Assembly: GCA_963666535.1 (NCBI GenBank)
Contig: OY762913.1
Coordinates: 930,001 to 994,000, forward strand
Length of the DNA stretch: 64,000 nt
Direction of reading: 5' to 3'
From: G963666535 sp963666535
GTDB taxonomy: Bacteria > Bacillota > Clostridia > Oscillospirales > Oscillospiraceae
Position numbers and translations under genes: made by a program. Positions within the stretch are counted from its first letter, which is position 1. Every line of letters begins with the position of its first letter. The notes beneath the pieces were generated by a model. It ran no database searches. It saw only the letters and a program-made list of their open reading frames with translations, and had not been told where the DNA came from. Shown here one piece after another: positions 57,045 through 64,000 of the stretch.

Positions 57045-58505
57045 ATGCCATTAAAAAATAAATGTGGTGGCTCAGGTGGATTTACTATTCAAGGAATCAT
57101 AGATCACTATGCTGTTTCTGCCGATAGCCCTATATCAGCAGGGGATTTTGTGGAGTTTGTGGAGAGTCTTCCCACTTCTGATTGGAGTGGAGCAGTAAGC
57201 ACTTTGGCATCTTATGTAGGCACAGGTACTTATGCATTCAACTTTCGTGGTTGCAAAGCCGACTCTTATGGGAAAGTTCTTATTCTGTATGATGTTTGCA
57301 CCTACTTAGGTGAACAAACCCTTTATAATTCCTATGCACAGGTATTACATGTGGATAATGGCACAATAACACAAGGTGTTCCTGTTCTCTTGACTACTGC
57401 TACCACCCCTGTCTGGCACAATCGAGGAAGACTTCACTACACCTCTGAGGGCATTATTATTAATGCAAGATGTCATAGGCAAGGGGATTTCGAGACTGTC
57501 AGCAACTCCCTTTATATTGACAAGTTTACTGTAGTTGGGGACACTGTGGCTGTGTCCTCAACCACGGTAACTTCTTGCTATCGAGTTTATAACTTTGACT
57601 GCATACAAGCAAGTCCGGGGGTGTTTTTACTCTGTCTCAGGTATGACTCAGACACTAATACCTCCACCAACACCATGTATGTGCAATTAGGGGTTGCCAC
57701 TGTAGTAGACGGGGTGGTAACAGTCACTAGAAACATGGTAATTACTTTTACTGACCCTTTAATAGCAAGCGCATTTAATGGGTGGCGTTCCACAGGAAGT
57801 GATGATAATGGAAACGTAATCCTACAGAGTTCGGATAATGCTTATATCCTCAAGGAGACTTTGGTTAAAGTTACCCCAACTACTGTTGATGCTTACCCTA
57901 CTGTAAATGTGGCCACATTTACAAGTGCTGTAGAGCTATATGGGTTCGTGACTAAATTATCCGCAGGGAAACTCTTTGTAGGGTGGGGGGCAAAGATTGA
58001 TGGGAAATGGGCGCTCCTTACTCAAGTGCTAACTGTTTCAGGTACAACGTTTACCTACACTAGTCCTAGGTCAATAACTTCCCCCTCAGGATTTAGTCTC
58101 TATCACTCTATTAAGTATGTAGAGGATAATCACTTGTACACCTACAGAACTAGGTGGAACAGCACCGAGGGATTCCCTCATGCCCTTTATAATGTTACCG
58201 TGGATGCAAGCGGAGTTCCCCTGTTCACCCTCATATGCTATGGAGAGGATACCTCTCTCTATACCACTAGTGAGCCTTTCACTCTGTTTGACTATGGTGT
58301 TTCATCCTACGCAGCTTTGTTTGCTCCTTATGTTTCCCCCATATCCACAAATGGAGATACCCTTAAATTCTTTGACTTCCGAAAACTTATTAAGGTTAGG
58401 GACAGGGTAACACGATTCCGTGACACAGGTAATAGCATAGCAGGGGTTGCAAAAGACAGTGGAAACTATGGTGACATAGTTCAGATAACCGTCCCCAATA
58501 TTTAA
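57045..58505 (+). CDS. Second tail fibre protein (module 2), intact
   Basis: A 486-aa fibre starting MPLKNKCGGSGGFTIQGIID behind GGAGGTG. It shares the N-terminal design of the interrupted fibre (Gly-rich linker, 'SAGDFVE') and its C-terminal end ('...VPNI'), but the middle is different, as expected for receptor-specificity domains. It is the only intact fibre for the contractile tail in this locus, so present-day target range should depend on it. Confidence 0.8.
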   Translation: MPLKNKCGGSGGFTIQGIIDHYAVSADSPISAGDFVEFVESLPTSDWSGAVSTLASYVGTGTYAFNFRGCKADSYGKVLILYDVCTYLGEQTLYNSYAQVLHVDNGTITQGVPVLLTTATTPVWHNRGRLHYTSEGIIINARCHRQGDFETVSNSLYIDKFTVVGDTVAVSSTTVTSCYRVYNFDCIQASPGVFLLCLRYDSDTNTSTNTMYVQLGVATVVDGVVTVTRNMVITFTDPLIASAFNGWRSTGSDDNGNVILQSSDNAYILKETLVKVTPTTVDAYPTVNVATFTSAVELYGFVTKLSAGKLFVGWGAKIDGKWALLTQVLTVSGTTFTYTSPRSITSPSGFSLYHSIKYVEDNHLYTYRTRWNSTEGFPHALYNVTVDASGVPLFTLICYGEDTSLYTTSEPFTLFDYGVSSYAALFAPYVSPISTNGDTLKFFDFRKLIKVRDRVTRFRDTGNSIAGVAKDSGNYGDIVQITVPNI

Positions 58506-58522
58506 GAAAGAGGTGCAGTAAA

Positions 58523-59137
58523 ATGGCAAAACACATTATTTTAGGCGAAGGAAACGTAATCATCTACATCAGTGATACCATCGGGTATCAGGAGAATGGG
58601 AATGTCCTTGTGGACAATGGCACTCTTGCTATTGCCCAAATGCTTGTGACAGAGGTTATTGAGATGGAGACCATTCCTGATTATGTCACGACTCAGGACT
58701 ATCTCTATGTCAACGGCGAATTTGTGGAGAATCCGAACTGCCCACCTGAACGCACCCTTGACGGAATGAAGTCCACAAAGGTGGCAGAGTCCAAAACAGC
58801 CCTTGCTACTTATCTCGCAAGTCACCCGATGACAGGGACGGATGGAAAGCAGTATTCCGTTACACAGGAAAAGCAATCTCTTTTGACCTCCCAGCTTGCG
58901 CTCTACTCTGTTTCCGTTTCTGCGGGTGGTACCTACACGCTTAGGTGGAACAGTACGGGCGAAGAGTGTACTGAATGGGCGTATGCTGACCTTGCCGCAC
59001 TCGCCCTTGCTATTGGTGCGTATGTTCAGCCCTTTGTTTCCAAACAGCAGGAGCTTGAGGTTCTGATCAAGGCTTGTGCTAGTAAAGCGGAGCTCAAGGC
59101 CATCATTATTGACTACGGCTCGGGGTTAACCACATGA
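58523..59137 (+). CDS. DUF4376-type fibre assembly protein
   Basis: A 204-aa protein (MAKHIILGEGNVIIYISDTI). Its C-terminal half ('KVAESKTALATYLASHPMTGTDGKQYSVTQEKQSLL...WNSTGEECTEWAYADLAALALAIGAYVQPFVSKQQEL') matches the DUF4376 domain of tail fibre assembly proteins. It follows the fibre gene by 17 bp and probably helps the fibre fold or attach. Confidence 0.82.
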   Translation: MAKHIILGEGNVIIYISDTIGYQENGNVLVDNGTLAIAQMLVTEVIEMETIPDYVTTQDYLYVNGEFVENPNCPPERTLDGMKSTKVAESKTALATYLASHPMTGTDGKQYSVTQEKQSLLTSQLALYSVSVSAGGTYTLRWNSTGEECTEWAYADLAALALAIGAYVQPFVSKQQELEVLIKACASKAELKAIIIDYGSGLTT

Positions 59138-59149
59138 GCTGCGTGACAA

Positions 59150-59331
59150 AAGCAAACCGTGCCCTGCTCCAGGCTGGTGCAGTCTTATTACCACTACGCA
59201 GGTCGGGGCAACAGTTCCCTGCACAGCATTAAGAAGGTTGAGACCTATACACACAGACCCTAACCTTGAGGAAATGAAATCATCACTAGGCTGATGGGAT
59301 CTATGCGGGATATGGAGGAGGCGGACGCATG
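59150..59331 (+). pseudogene. Frameshifted copy of the 99-aa holin-region gene
   Basis: DNA and broken frames match the 3' two thirds of the gene at 44191: 'QSYYHYAGRGNSSLHSIKKVE' and '...IITRLMGSMRDMEEADA' can be read in different frames. The N-terminal membrane segment is missing. It sits just before the amidase, the normal place of this gene, so the functional copy appears to be the one at the end of module 1. Confidence 0.75.
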
Positions 59332-60072
59332 ACTAGCGATTTTATTCCGTGCAACAGGGACAACTACAAAGCGGGCCGGACAAAAGACATTGCTTACATC
59401 GTCATGCACTACACGGCGAACAAGGGCGATACCGCAAAAGCAAACGGCAATTATTTTGCCAATAACGCCGACCGGAAGGCCTCCGCCCACTATTTTGTGG
59501 ACGAGACAGAGGTTGTCCAGTCGGTGCAGGACGAGGACACCGCGTGGCATTGCGGCGGCAGCTTGCAGGGCAGCGGCGGGCACACCTTCCACGGCATTTG
59601 CCTGAACGCGAACAGCATTGGCGTGGAGATGTGCAGCGACTATAAGAACGAGGCCTATCTGATCACGGACGATACCGTGAGCAACACCGTGGAGTTGGTC
59701 AAGTCTCTCATGGCCGCCTACAGCATCAATGCTGATCATGTGATCCGGCACTATGATGTGACCGGGAAGAACTGTCCGGCCCCGTGGGTGGCAGACGAGA
59801 GCCTGTTCACGGCGTTTCAAGCAAGACTGACGGAAACCGAGACAGAAACAGAAAGCGAGGAGGACGACGAAATGACACTGGAAGGGTTTAAGGCGCTGTA
59901 CCAGGAAATGATCGCAGAAAAGAAGGGGGACGAGCCTTCCGCCTGGGCGAAAGACGCCTGCGAAAATGCCAAGGCCACCGGGCTGTTTTACGGCGACGGA
60001 ACCGGCAATTACAACTGGCAGGATCCCGTGACCCGGGAGGCCCTGGCCTCAATCCTAAACGGAAAGCTTTGA
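59329..60072 (+). CDS. N-acetylmuramoyl-L-alanine amidase with SLH-like tail
   Basis: A 247-aa endolysin. The Amidase_2 domain has zinc ligands in 'VMHYTANKGD', 'HYFVDETEVVQSVQDEDTAWHCGG' and 'RHYDVTGKNCP'. After an acidic linker, the end reads 'WAKDACENAKATGLFYGDGTGN' plus 'DPVTREALASIL', one SLH-like repeat that could bind the wall polymer. It would open the producer's wall to release particles, serving both tail modules. Confidence 0.92.
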   Translation: MTSDFIPCNRDNYKAGRTKDIAYIVMHYTANKGDTAKANGNYFANNADRKASAHYFVDETEVVQSVQDEDTAWHCGGSLQGSGGHTFHGICLNANSIGVEMCSDYKNEAYLITDDTVSNTVELVKSLMAAYSINADHVIRHYDVTGKNCPAPWVADESLFTAFQARLTETETETESEEDDEMTLEGFKALYQEMIAEKKGDEPSAWAKDACENAKATGLFYGDGTGNYNWQDPVTREALASILNGKL

Positions 60073-60082
60073 CGGTGGACGC

Positions 60083-60343
60083 GTGAAACGGAAAGTGGCA
60101 ACCAGCAAAAAGATTGCCTATGGCATCCTGTTTCTGGACGGGACGGCCACCTATGCCGTTCTCTGGTTCTGCTATCTGTCCATCACGAACAGCTTCACCG
60201 GGGCGCTGCCGTATCTTACCACCCTGATTGGTGCGTTACAGGCTTCTACTGCCGTTATTTTAGGCGCGTATTTCAACAAGTCAAAGGCCGAAAACACCCA
60301 GGGTGGAATTACATACGAAACAGCCGTAAAGCGAGACTTATAA
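60083..60343 (+). CDS. Holin-like membrane protein 1
   Basis: An 86-aa protein with two membrane segments (about residues 12-33 and 42-65) and charged ends (MKRKVATSKKIAYGILFLDG; '...KRDL'), downstream of the amidase by 10 bp. Size and layout fit a holin or a holin partner. It could start at the GTG or ATG nearby; function inferred. Confidence 0.65.
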   Translation: MKRKVATSKKIAYGILFLDGTATYAVLWFCYLSITNSFTGALPYLTTLIGALQASTAVILGAYFNKSKAENTQGGITYETAVKRDL

Positions 60344-60356
60344 TTTAGGAGGAACC

Positions 60357-60632
60357 ATGATGAGCGCACTGATTACTAAACTGACAAGCCGCAAACTTTG
60401 GATGGCCATTGCGGGTGTGGCAACAGGAATTTTTATCGCCTTGGGGGGCACGGCTTCTGAGGTGACAACCGTGGCCGGCGCTGTGACCGCGCTTGTTTCC
60501 GCCGCGACCTACATCATCACGGAGGGGAAAGTGGATGCGGCAAGTGTTTCTGCCGCGGTGACGGCTACACAGGAGGCCGTGAGCACAATTGCAGACGGTA
60601 CTACCGCAACTGACGTCACATCGACGACTTAA
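60357..60632 (+). CDS. Holin-like membrane protein 2
   Basis: A 91-aa protein with a hydrophobic N-terminal half (two segments, about residues 13-32 and 38-56) and a Thr/Ser-rich end, starting MMSALITKLTSRKLWMAIAG behind AGGAGG. This resembles phage holins of the 'MKTLLTKLTSRKFWVALAG' type common in Clostridia. It ends the lysis cassette and is followed by a terminator. Confidence 0.78.
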   Translation: MMSALITKLTSRKLWMAIAGVATGIFIALGGTASEVTTVAGAVTALVSAATYIITEGKVDAASVSAAVTATQEAVSTIADGTTATDVTSTT

Positions 60633-60651
60633 CGGAATACCAGACACAGCG

Positions 60652-60688
60652 GCCGGGGGCTTACCATTTTGGTAGGCTCCCGGCTTTT
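60652..60688 (+). terminator. Terminator ending the tail island's late transcript
   Basis: GCCGGGgGCTTACCA pairs with TGGTAGGCTCCCGGC around a 3-base loop, followed by TTTTG. Confidence 0.85.
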
Positions 60689-60791
60689 GTCGTTCGAGAT
60701 GGAGCAAGGCCGCTCTGTATTTATGTTGCATTTATCGAAATTGTAATGTAATATAGTCATGATACAACGAAACAAAACGGAGGGCTCTCTT

Positions 60792-62459
60792 ATGGACATA
60801 CATAGCGTGCGCCAGCAGATGAAAACCAAAACGATTTACGACATCCCGCTGCGGGTGACGTTTTATGCCCGTGTGTCCAGCGAGAGCGACGAGCAGCTGA
60901 ATTCACTGGGAAACCAGATTTCCTACTATGAGGATCTCATCCGTAAGAGTTCCTCGTGGACGTTTGTGGATGGGTATATCGACGAGGGCCTTTCCGGCAT
61001 CTCCACAAAGAAGCGTGAAAACTTCCACCGCATGGTGGATGACGGGAAAAGAGGCAAGTTTGACCTGGTCATTACCAAAGAGATCTCGCGATTTGCCCGT
61101 AATACGCTGGACTCCATTTCCTTTACCCGGGATTTGCTTGCCGCCGGGATCGGTGTATTCTTTCAGAATGATAATATCAATACGCTGGATGAGGATTCGG
61201 AGCTACGCCTGACCATCATGTCGGGCATTGCGCAGGACGAGCTGCGCAAGCTGTCTTCCCGTATCAAATTCGGACATAAGCAGGCAATTAAGAACAGCGT
61301 GGTGCTGGGAAACAGCCGCATTTTTGGCTACGTGAAGCTGGACAAGCGGCTTGTCATTGACGAGGAACAGGCGATCATGGTGCGGGAGCTTTACGAGCTG
61401 TACTCCACCAGCGAATACAGCATGAAGGAACTGGAACGTTTATTTTGGAACAAGGGGTATCGCAACTACAACGGTAACAAAATTGCCCACTCCACCATGG
61501 CGAATATTATCGCGAACCCAAAATATAAAGGTTACTATGTCGGCAACAAGGTCAAGGTTGTGGATATGTTCACCAAGAAGCAGAAATTCCTCCCCCCGGA
61601 GGAATGGGTGATGTTTAAGGACGAGACGGGGGAGATTGTGCCGGCCATTGTTTCCGAGCAGCTGTGGGACAAAGCAAATGCCGTGTTACAGAAGCGCAGC
61701 GATGACGTCAAGGCACGGCAGGGAATCTGCAATCACGACAACCTGCTGACCGGTAAGCTGTTCTGTACCGCCTGCGGTACCCCCTATTATCGTCGGGAAT
61801 CCCGGGACAGGCAGGGGAACAAAAACAGCAAATGGGTGTGCTCCGGCAAAATGAATAACGGCAGCGACTCCTGCGAGTCCTTTGCCGTCTACGAGGAAGA
61901 GCTGAAGCCTTTGCTTTTTGAAGTGTTCCGCGAGACCGAGGCGGACGCCAATGCATTGGTTGAGGACTATGTTCGGATGTACAAGTCTCTTGACGAGGAC
62001 GGGGAGCTGCCCAAAAAGATCGCCGCCCAGGAGAAGGTCATTGAAACGGCATCGAAAAAGAAAAGCAAGCTGCTGGGCTACAACGCCATGGGGGAGCTTT
62101 CAGACAAAGATTTTCTCGCCATGAACCGCCAGTGCATCCAAGAAATCGAAGATGCGGAACACTCCCTTGCGGAACTGGAAGAGCAGCAAAATTCCAAAGC
62201 CGAATTTAAAAAGCACATTGATACCATCCGCCATGTGCTGAAGCAGGCAGAGCGGGACGCGGCGCAGGGGATCATCAACAAGGAGTTTGTGGACAAGTAT
62301 ATTGATAAGATCTTTATGACACCGGAGAATGGTGGTTTGCGGCTGGAAATCAAGATATTTACCGGGGAAACAACATCGAAATACCTTGCAAATCTTAGAA
62401 GTCGTACGGGTCACATGTCTAAAAAGATGATTTCCGCTTACGAGAACGGCATGAAGTAA
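60792..62459 (+). CDS. Large serine recombinase
   Basis: A 555-aa resolvase/invertase-superfamily integrase. The nucleophile Ser29 is in 'FYARVSSESDEQ', followed by the catalytic domain ('KEISRFARNTLDSI', 'DELRKLSSRIKFG'), a recombinase DNA-binding domain, a zinc ribbon with 'CTACG' and 'WVCSG...C', and a coiled coil near residue 430. The ATG at 60792 has GGAGGG 8 bases upstream. Such enzymes integrate phages and elements between short att sites. It is the last gene of the island and could have moved it. Confidence 0.93.
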   Translation: MDIHSVRQQMKTKTIYDIPLRVTFYARVSSESDEQLNSLGNQISYYEDLIRKSSSWTFVDGYIDEGLSGISTKKRENFHRMVDDGKRGKFDLVITKEISRFARNTLDSISFTRDLLAAGIGVFFQNDNINTLDEDSELRLTIMSGIAQDELRKLSSRIKFGHKQAIKNSVVLGNSRIFGYVKLDKRLVIDEEQAIMVRELYELYSTSEYSMKELERLFWNKGYRNYNGNKIAHSTMANIIANPKYKGYYVGNKVKVVDMFTKKQKFLPPEEWVMFKDETGEIVPAIVSEQLWDKANAVLQKRSDDVKARQGICNHDNLLTGKLFCTACGTPYYRRESRDRQGNKNSKWVCSGKMNNGSDSCESFAVYEEELKPLLFEVFRETEADANALVEDYVRMYKSLDEDGELPKKIAAQEKVIETASKKKSKLLGYNAMGELSDKDFLAMNRQCIQEIEDAEHSLAELEEQQNSKAEFKKHIDTIRHVLKQAERDAAQGIINKEFVDKYIDKIFMTPENGGLRLEIKIFTGETTSKYLANLRSRTGHMSKKMISAYENGMK

Positions 62460-62475
62460 GCAAAGACCCATTTTT

Positions 62476-62515
62476 GAAGAGAGGGCGACTCGAGAGAGCC
62501 GCCCTCTCTTCTTCT
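62476..62515 (+). terminator. Terminator after the serine recombinase
   Basis: GAAGAGAGGGC pairs with GCCCTCTCTTC around an AT-poor loop. The next stretch (62516-62763) holds a promoter but no gene I can support. Confidence 0.75.
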
Positions 62516-62539
62516 GTCAGGCAGTGGGGGTGGAAAAGC

Positions 62540-62568
62540 TTGCCGTTCTGACCGCTTTCCGTTATACT
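62540..62568 (+). promoter_or_regulatory. Possible promoter of the MFS transporter gene
   Basis: TTGCCG (62540-62545), 17 bases, TATACT (62563-62568); about 195 bp before the gene. Confidence 0.45.
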
Positions 62569-62763
62569 AATGTTTGTAGAACCAATCAAAACTTTGATTT
62601 CCGCCAGCCGCTGTGCCGCCAAAGCGCCAGAAAAGATTTTGTTCAGTCTGCGGCCGGCATCTACGGTGCGTTTGCGCGCGTCGCCATCGCAATGTCGAAG
62701 TTACGGGCGGGCACTGCTTTGCGACCATACCCAGAGCAGCGCACAGGAAAGGTGGACTTTTAA

Positions 62764-63957
62764 ATGAAACCAAAAAGCAGCATATTTATGGTACTGATGT
62801 TTATTATGCTTGCGTGCAATATGCGTGCACCTTTTACCGGGGTTGGAGCCATCGTCAGTATGATCCGGGAGGATCTGGATATTTCTAACGCATGGGCGGG
62901 GATGATTTCCACGATCCCGCTGCTGGTGTTTGCAGTGGTGTGCCCGCTGAGCGCACCCATCGCGCGTAAGGTAGGAATGGGACGTATGCTCCTTGCTGCG
63001 CTTGGGTTTATCCTGTGTGGCGAATTGATCCGCTCCTGGGGCGGCGAGGCGGGCCTGCTTCTAGGCACCGCCGTCCTCTCTGTGGGGATCGCGATTGAAA
63101 ACGTATTGGTTATGGGACTTGTCAAACAGCGGTTTCCCGATCAGCCCGGCATTATGACCAGCATTGTGACTACCACCATGGCGGTAACGGCCTGTTTAGC
63201 CATCGGAGGCAGTGTGCCACTGGCGAAAACATTGGGATTGGGGTGGAGAGGCGCGCTGGGGATTTGGGCCGTGGTTGCCGCAGCGAGTTTTCTGCTTTGG
63301 TTGCCGCAGGCAAACAAGCCGGAAAACTACGGTGTTGCGGCAAGGGAAGGGCCCCAAACAAGCCTCATGAAAATACTTTACAAGCAGCCGTCGGCATGGT
63401 GCCTGATGGTATTTATGGGGACGCAATCTATGGCATTTTACTGCATCACAGCATGGGTGCCTTCCATTCTTCAAAGCCGAGGATTTTCTGTGGCGGCGGC
63501 GGCCACGGCCGCCACGGTTCTGCAGCTGGCTAGCCTTCCATCCACGCTTTTGGTCCCCCTTTTGGCGGAAAAATTCCAGCCCCGAAAAATGGTGATCCTA
63601 TTCAGCTTTATGTTTTTAGGCGGGGCGCTTCTATTTTATTTTTTCCCGTTTTCCACCGTACTTACGTATGTTTCGATCATCATTCTATCCATCGGAATGG
63701 GCTCTGGATTTAGCTTTTGCTTTTTGTTTTTCGCCCTGCGCACCCAAACGGCGGAACAGACAGCGGCGCTGTCCGGCATGGCGCAAAGTGGCGGCTATCT
63801 GTTAGCGGCCATCGGACCTGTGCTGATGGGCAAGATTTTTGACGTGACCGGAAGCTGGAATTTGGCGATGCTGTTTTTGTTCGGCGTGCTGCTCGCCATG
63901 AGTGCCAGTGGAATTATCTCTGCAACACAGAAACAAATTTTCCCCGAGGAGTCCTGA
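62764..63957 (+). CDS. CynX/NimT family MFS transporter
   Basis: A 397-aa major facilitator with twelve predicted membrane segments. The start 'NMRAPFTGVGAIVSMIREDLDIS' and 'GMISTIPLLVFAVVCPLSAP' are typical of the CynX/NimT group (cyanate or 2-nitroimidazole transporter-like). The substrate is unknown. It follows GGAAAGG. It is chromosome-like in base composition and lies just outside the recombinase, so it marks the right flank of the island. Confidence 0.88.
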   Translation: MKPKSSIFMVLMFIMLACNMRAPFTGVGAIVSMIREDLDISNAWAGMISTIPLLVFAVVCPLSAPIARKVGMGRMLLAALGFILCGELIRSWGGEAGLLLGTAVLSVGIAIENVLVMGLVKQRFPDQPGIMTSIVTTTMAVTACLAIGGSVPLAKTLGLGWRGALGIWAVVAAASFLLWLPQANKPENYGVAAREGPQTSLMKILYKQPSAWCLMVFMGTQSMAFYCITAWVPSILQSRGFSVAAAATAATVLQLASLPSTLLVPLLAEKFQPRKMVILFSFMFLGGALLFYFFPFSTVLTYVSIIILSIGMGSGFSFCFLFFALRTQTAEQTAALSGMAQSGGYLLAAIGPVLMGKIFDVTGSWNLAMLFLFGVLLAMSASGIISATQKQIFPEES

Positions 63958-63963
63958 ACGAAG

Positions 63964-63996
63964 AAACGCTCCATTCACTTGGATGGAGCGTTTTTT
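63964..63996 (+). terminator. Terminator after the MFS gene
   Basis: AAACGCTCCAT pairs with ATGGAGCGTTT around TCACTTGG, followed by six T. Confidence 0.9.
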
Positions 63997-64000
63997 GAAA

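Noticed and set aside
62516..62763. Several 60-90-codon frames between the recombinase and the MFS gene
   Set aside because: Translations in all frames lack any recognisable pattern and overlap the probable promoter; treated as an intergenic leader.
1..64000. CRISPR array or cas genes
   Set aside because: No regularly spaced short repeats or Cas-like proteins seen; the only tandem repeats are the 167-bp and 132-bp ones described.

Overview
The window looks like a chromosome segment of a spore-forming, anaerobic Clostridia bacterium, most likely in or near the Oscillospiraceae (genus unresolved). This rests on the rimO-pgsA pair, a T-box-controlled cysE-cysS operon, formate-tetrahydrofolate ligase behind a ZTP riboswitch, an alpha/beta-type small acid-soluble spore protein and an agr-type peptide quorum-sensing locus. 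The assignment is from gene content read by eye, with no database search.

Layout. 1-9.5 kb is conserved core: nitroreductase end, rimO, pgsA, a zinc alcohol dehydrogenase, T-box/cysE/cysS, a P-loop ATPase and ZTP/fhs. 9.5-14.6 kb holds Clostridia proteins of unknown function, a PadR/DUF2812 pair with an 18-bp palindromic operator, a membrane protein and a cupin. 14.6-16.2 kb is scarred: a polyphosphate kinase fragment and a spore-protein gene whose 3' end runs into a candidate structured RNA. 16.2-21 kb is an agr locus (agrA-agrC, terminator, agrD-agrB), an odd Ser/Thr/Cys-rich protein and a second agrD leader cut off by an ISL3 remnant. 21-24 kb is an S-layer-homology surface protein. 24-32 kb is accessory DNA: XRE regulators, an IS30 element splitting a divergent operator, zeta-type and MazF-type toxins, a truncated RecD2-like helicase and a tyrosine recombinase.

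32.6-62.5 kb is the main discovery: about 30 kb of phage-derived genes with two complete but different tail modules and no recognisable terminase, portal, protease or capsid gene. Module 1 (35.4-44.5 kb) is a non-contractile, siphovirus-like tail: tail completion protein, tube, chaperone, Gp15, 690-aa tape measure, tail tip and glycine-rich fibre. Module 2 (44.7-59.1 kb) is a contractile, PBSX/Xkd-like tail: terminator, sheath, tube, chaperone with a -1 frameshift, 645-aa tape measure, LysM and hub proteins, baseplate J and fibres. One lysis cassette (59.3-60.6 kb: amidase and two holin-like proteins) follows. A repressor/Cro pair and a RinA/ArpU-like activator sit at the left, and a large serine recombinase at the right. 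I read this as a paired F-type plus R-type tailocin (headless phage-tail bacteriocin) island, analogous in plan to the adjacent R and F pyocins of Pseudomonas but on a Clostridia backbone. The alternative is a decaying composite prophage.

The R-type fibre gene is split by an IS256-family element with a 9-bp target duplication. Precise excision would restore a continuous 457-codon frame, and an intact fibre paralogue lies just downstream. 62.7-64 kb returns to chromosome with a CynX/NimT-type MFS transporter.
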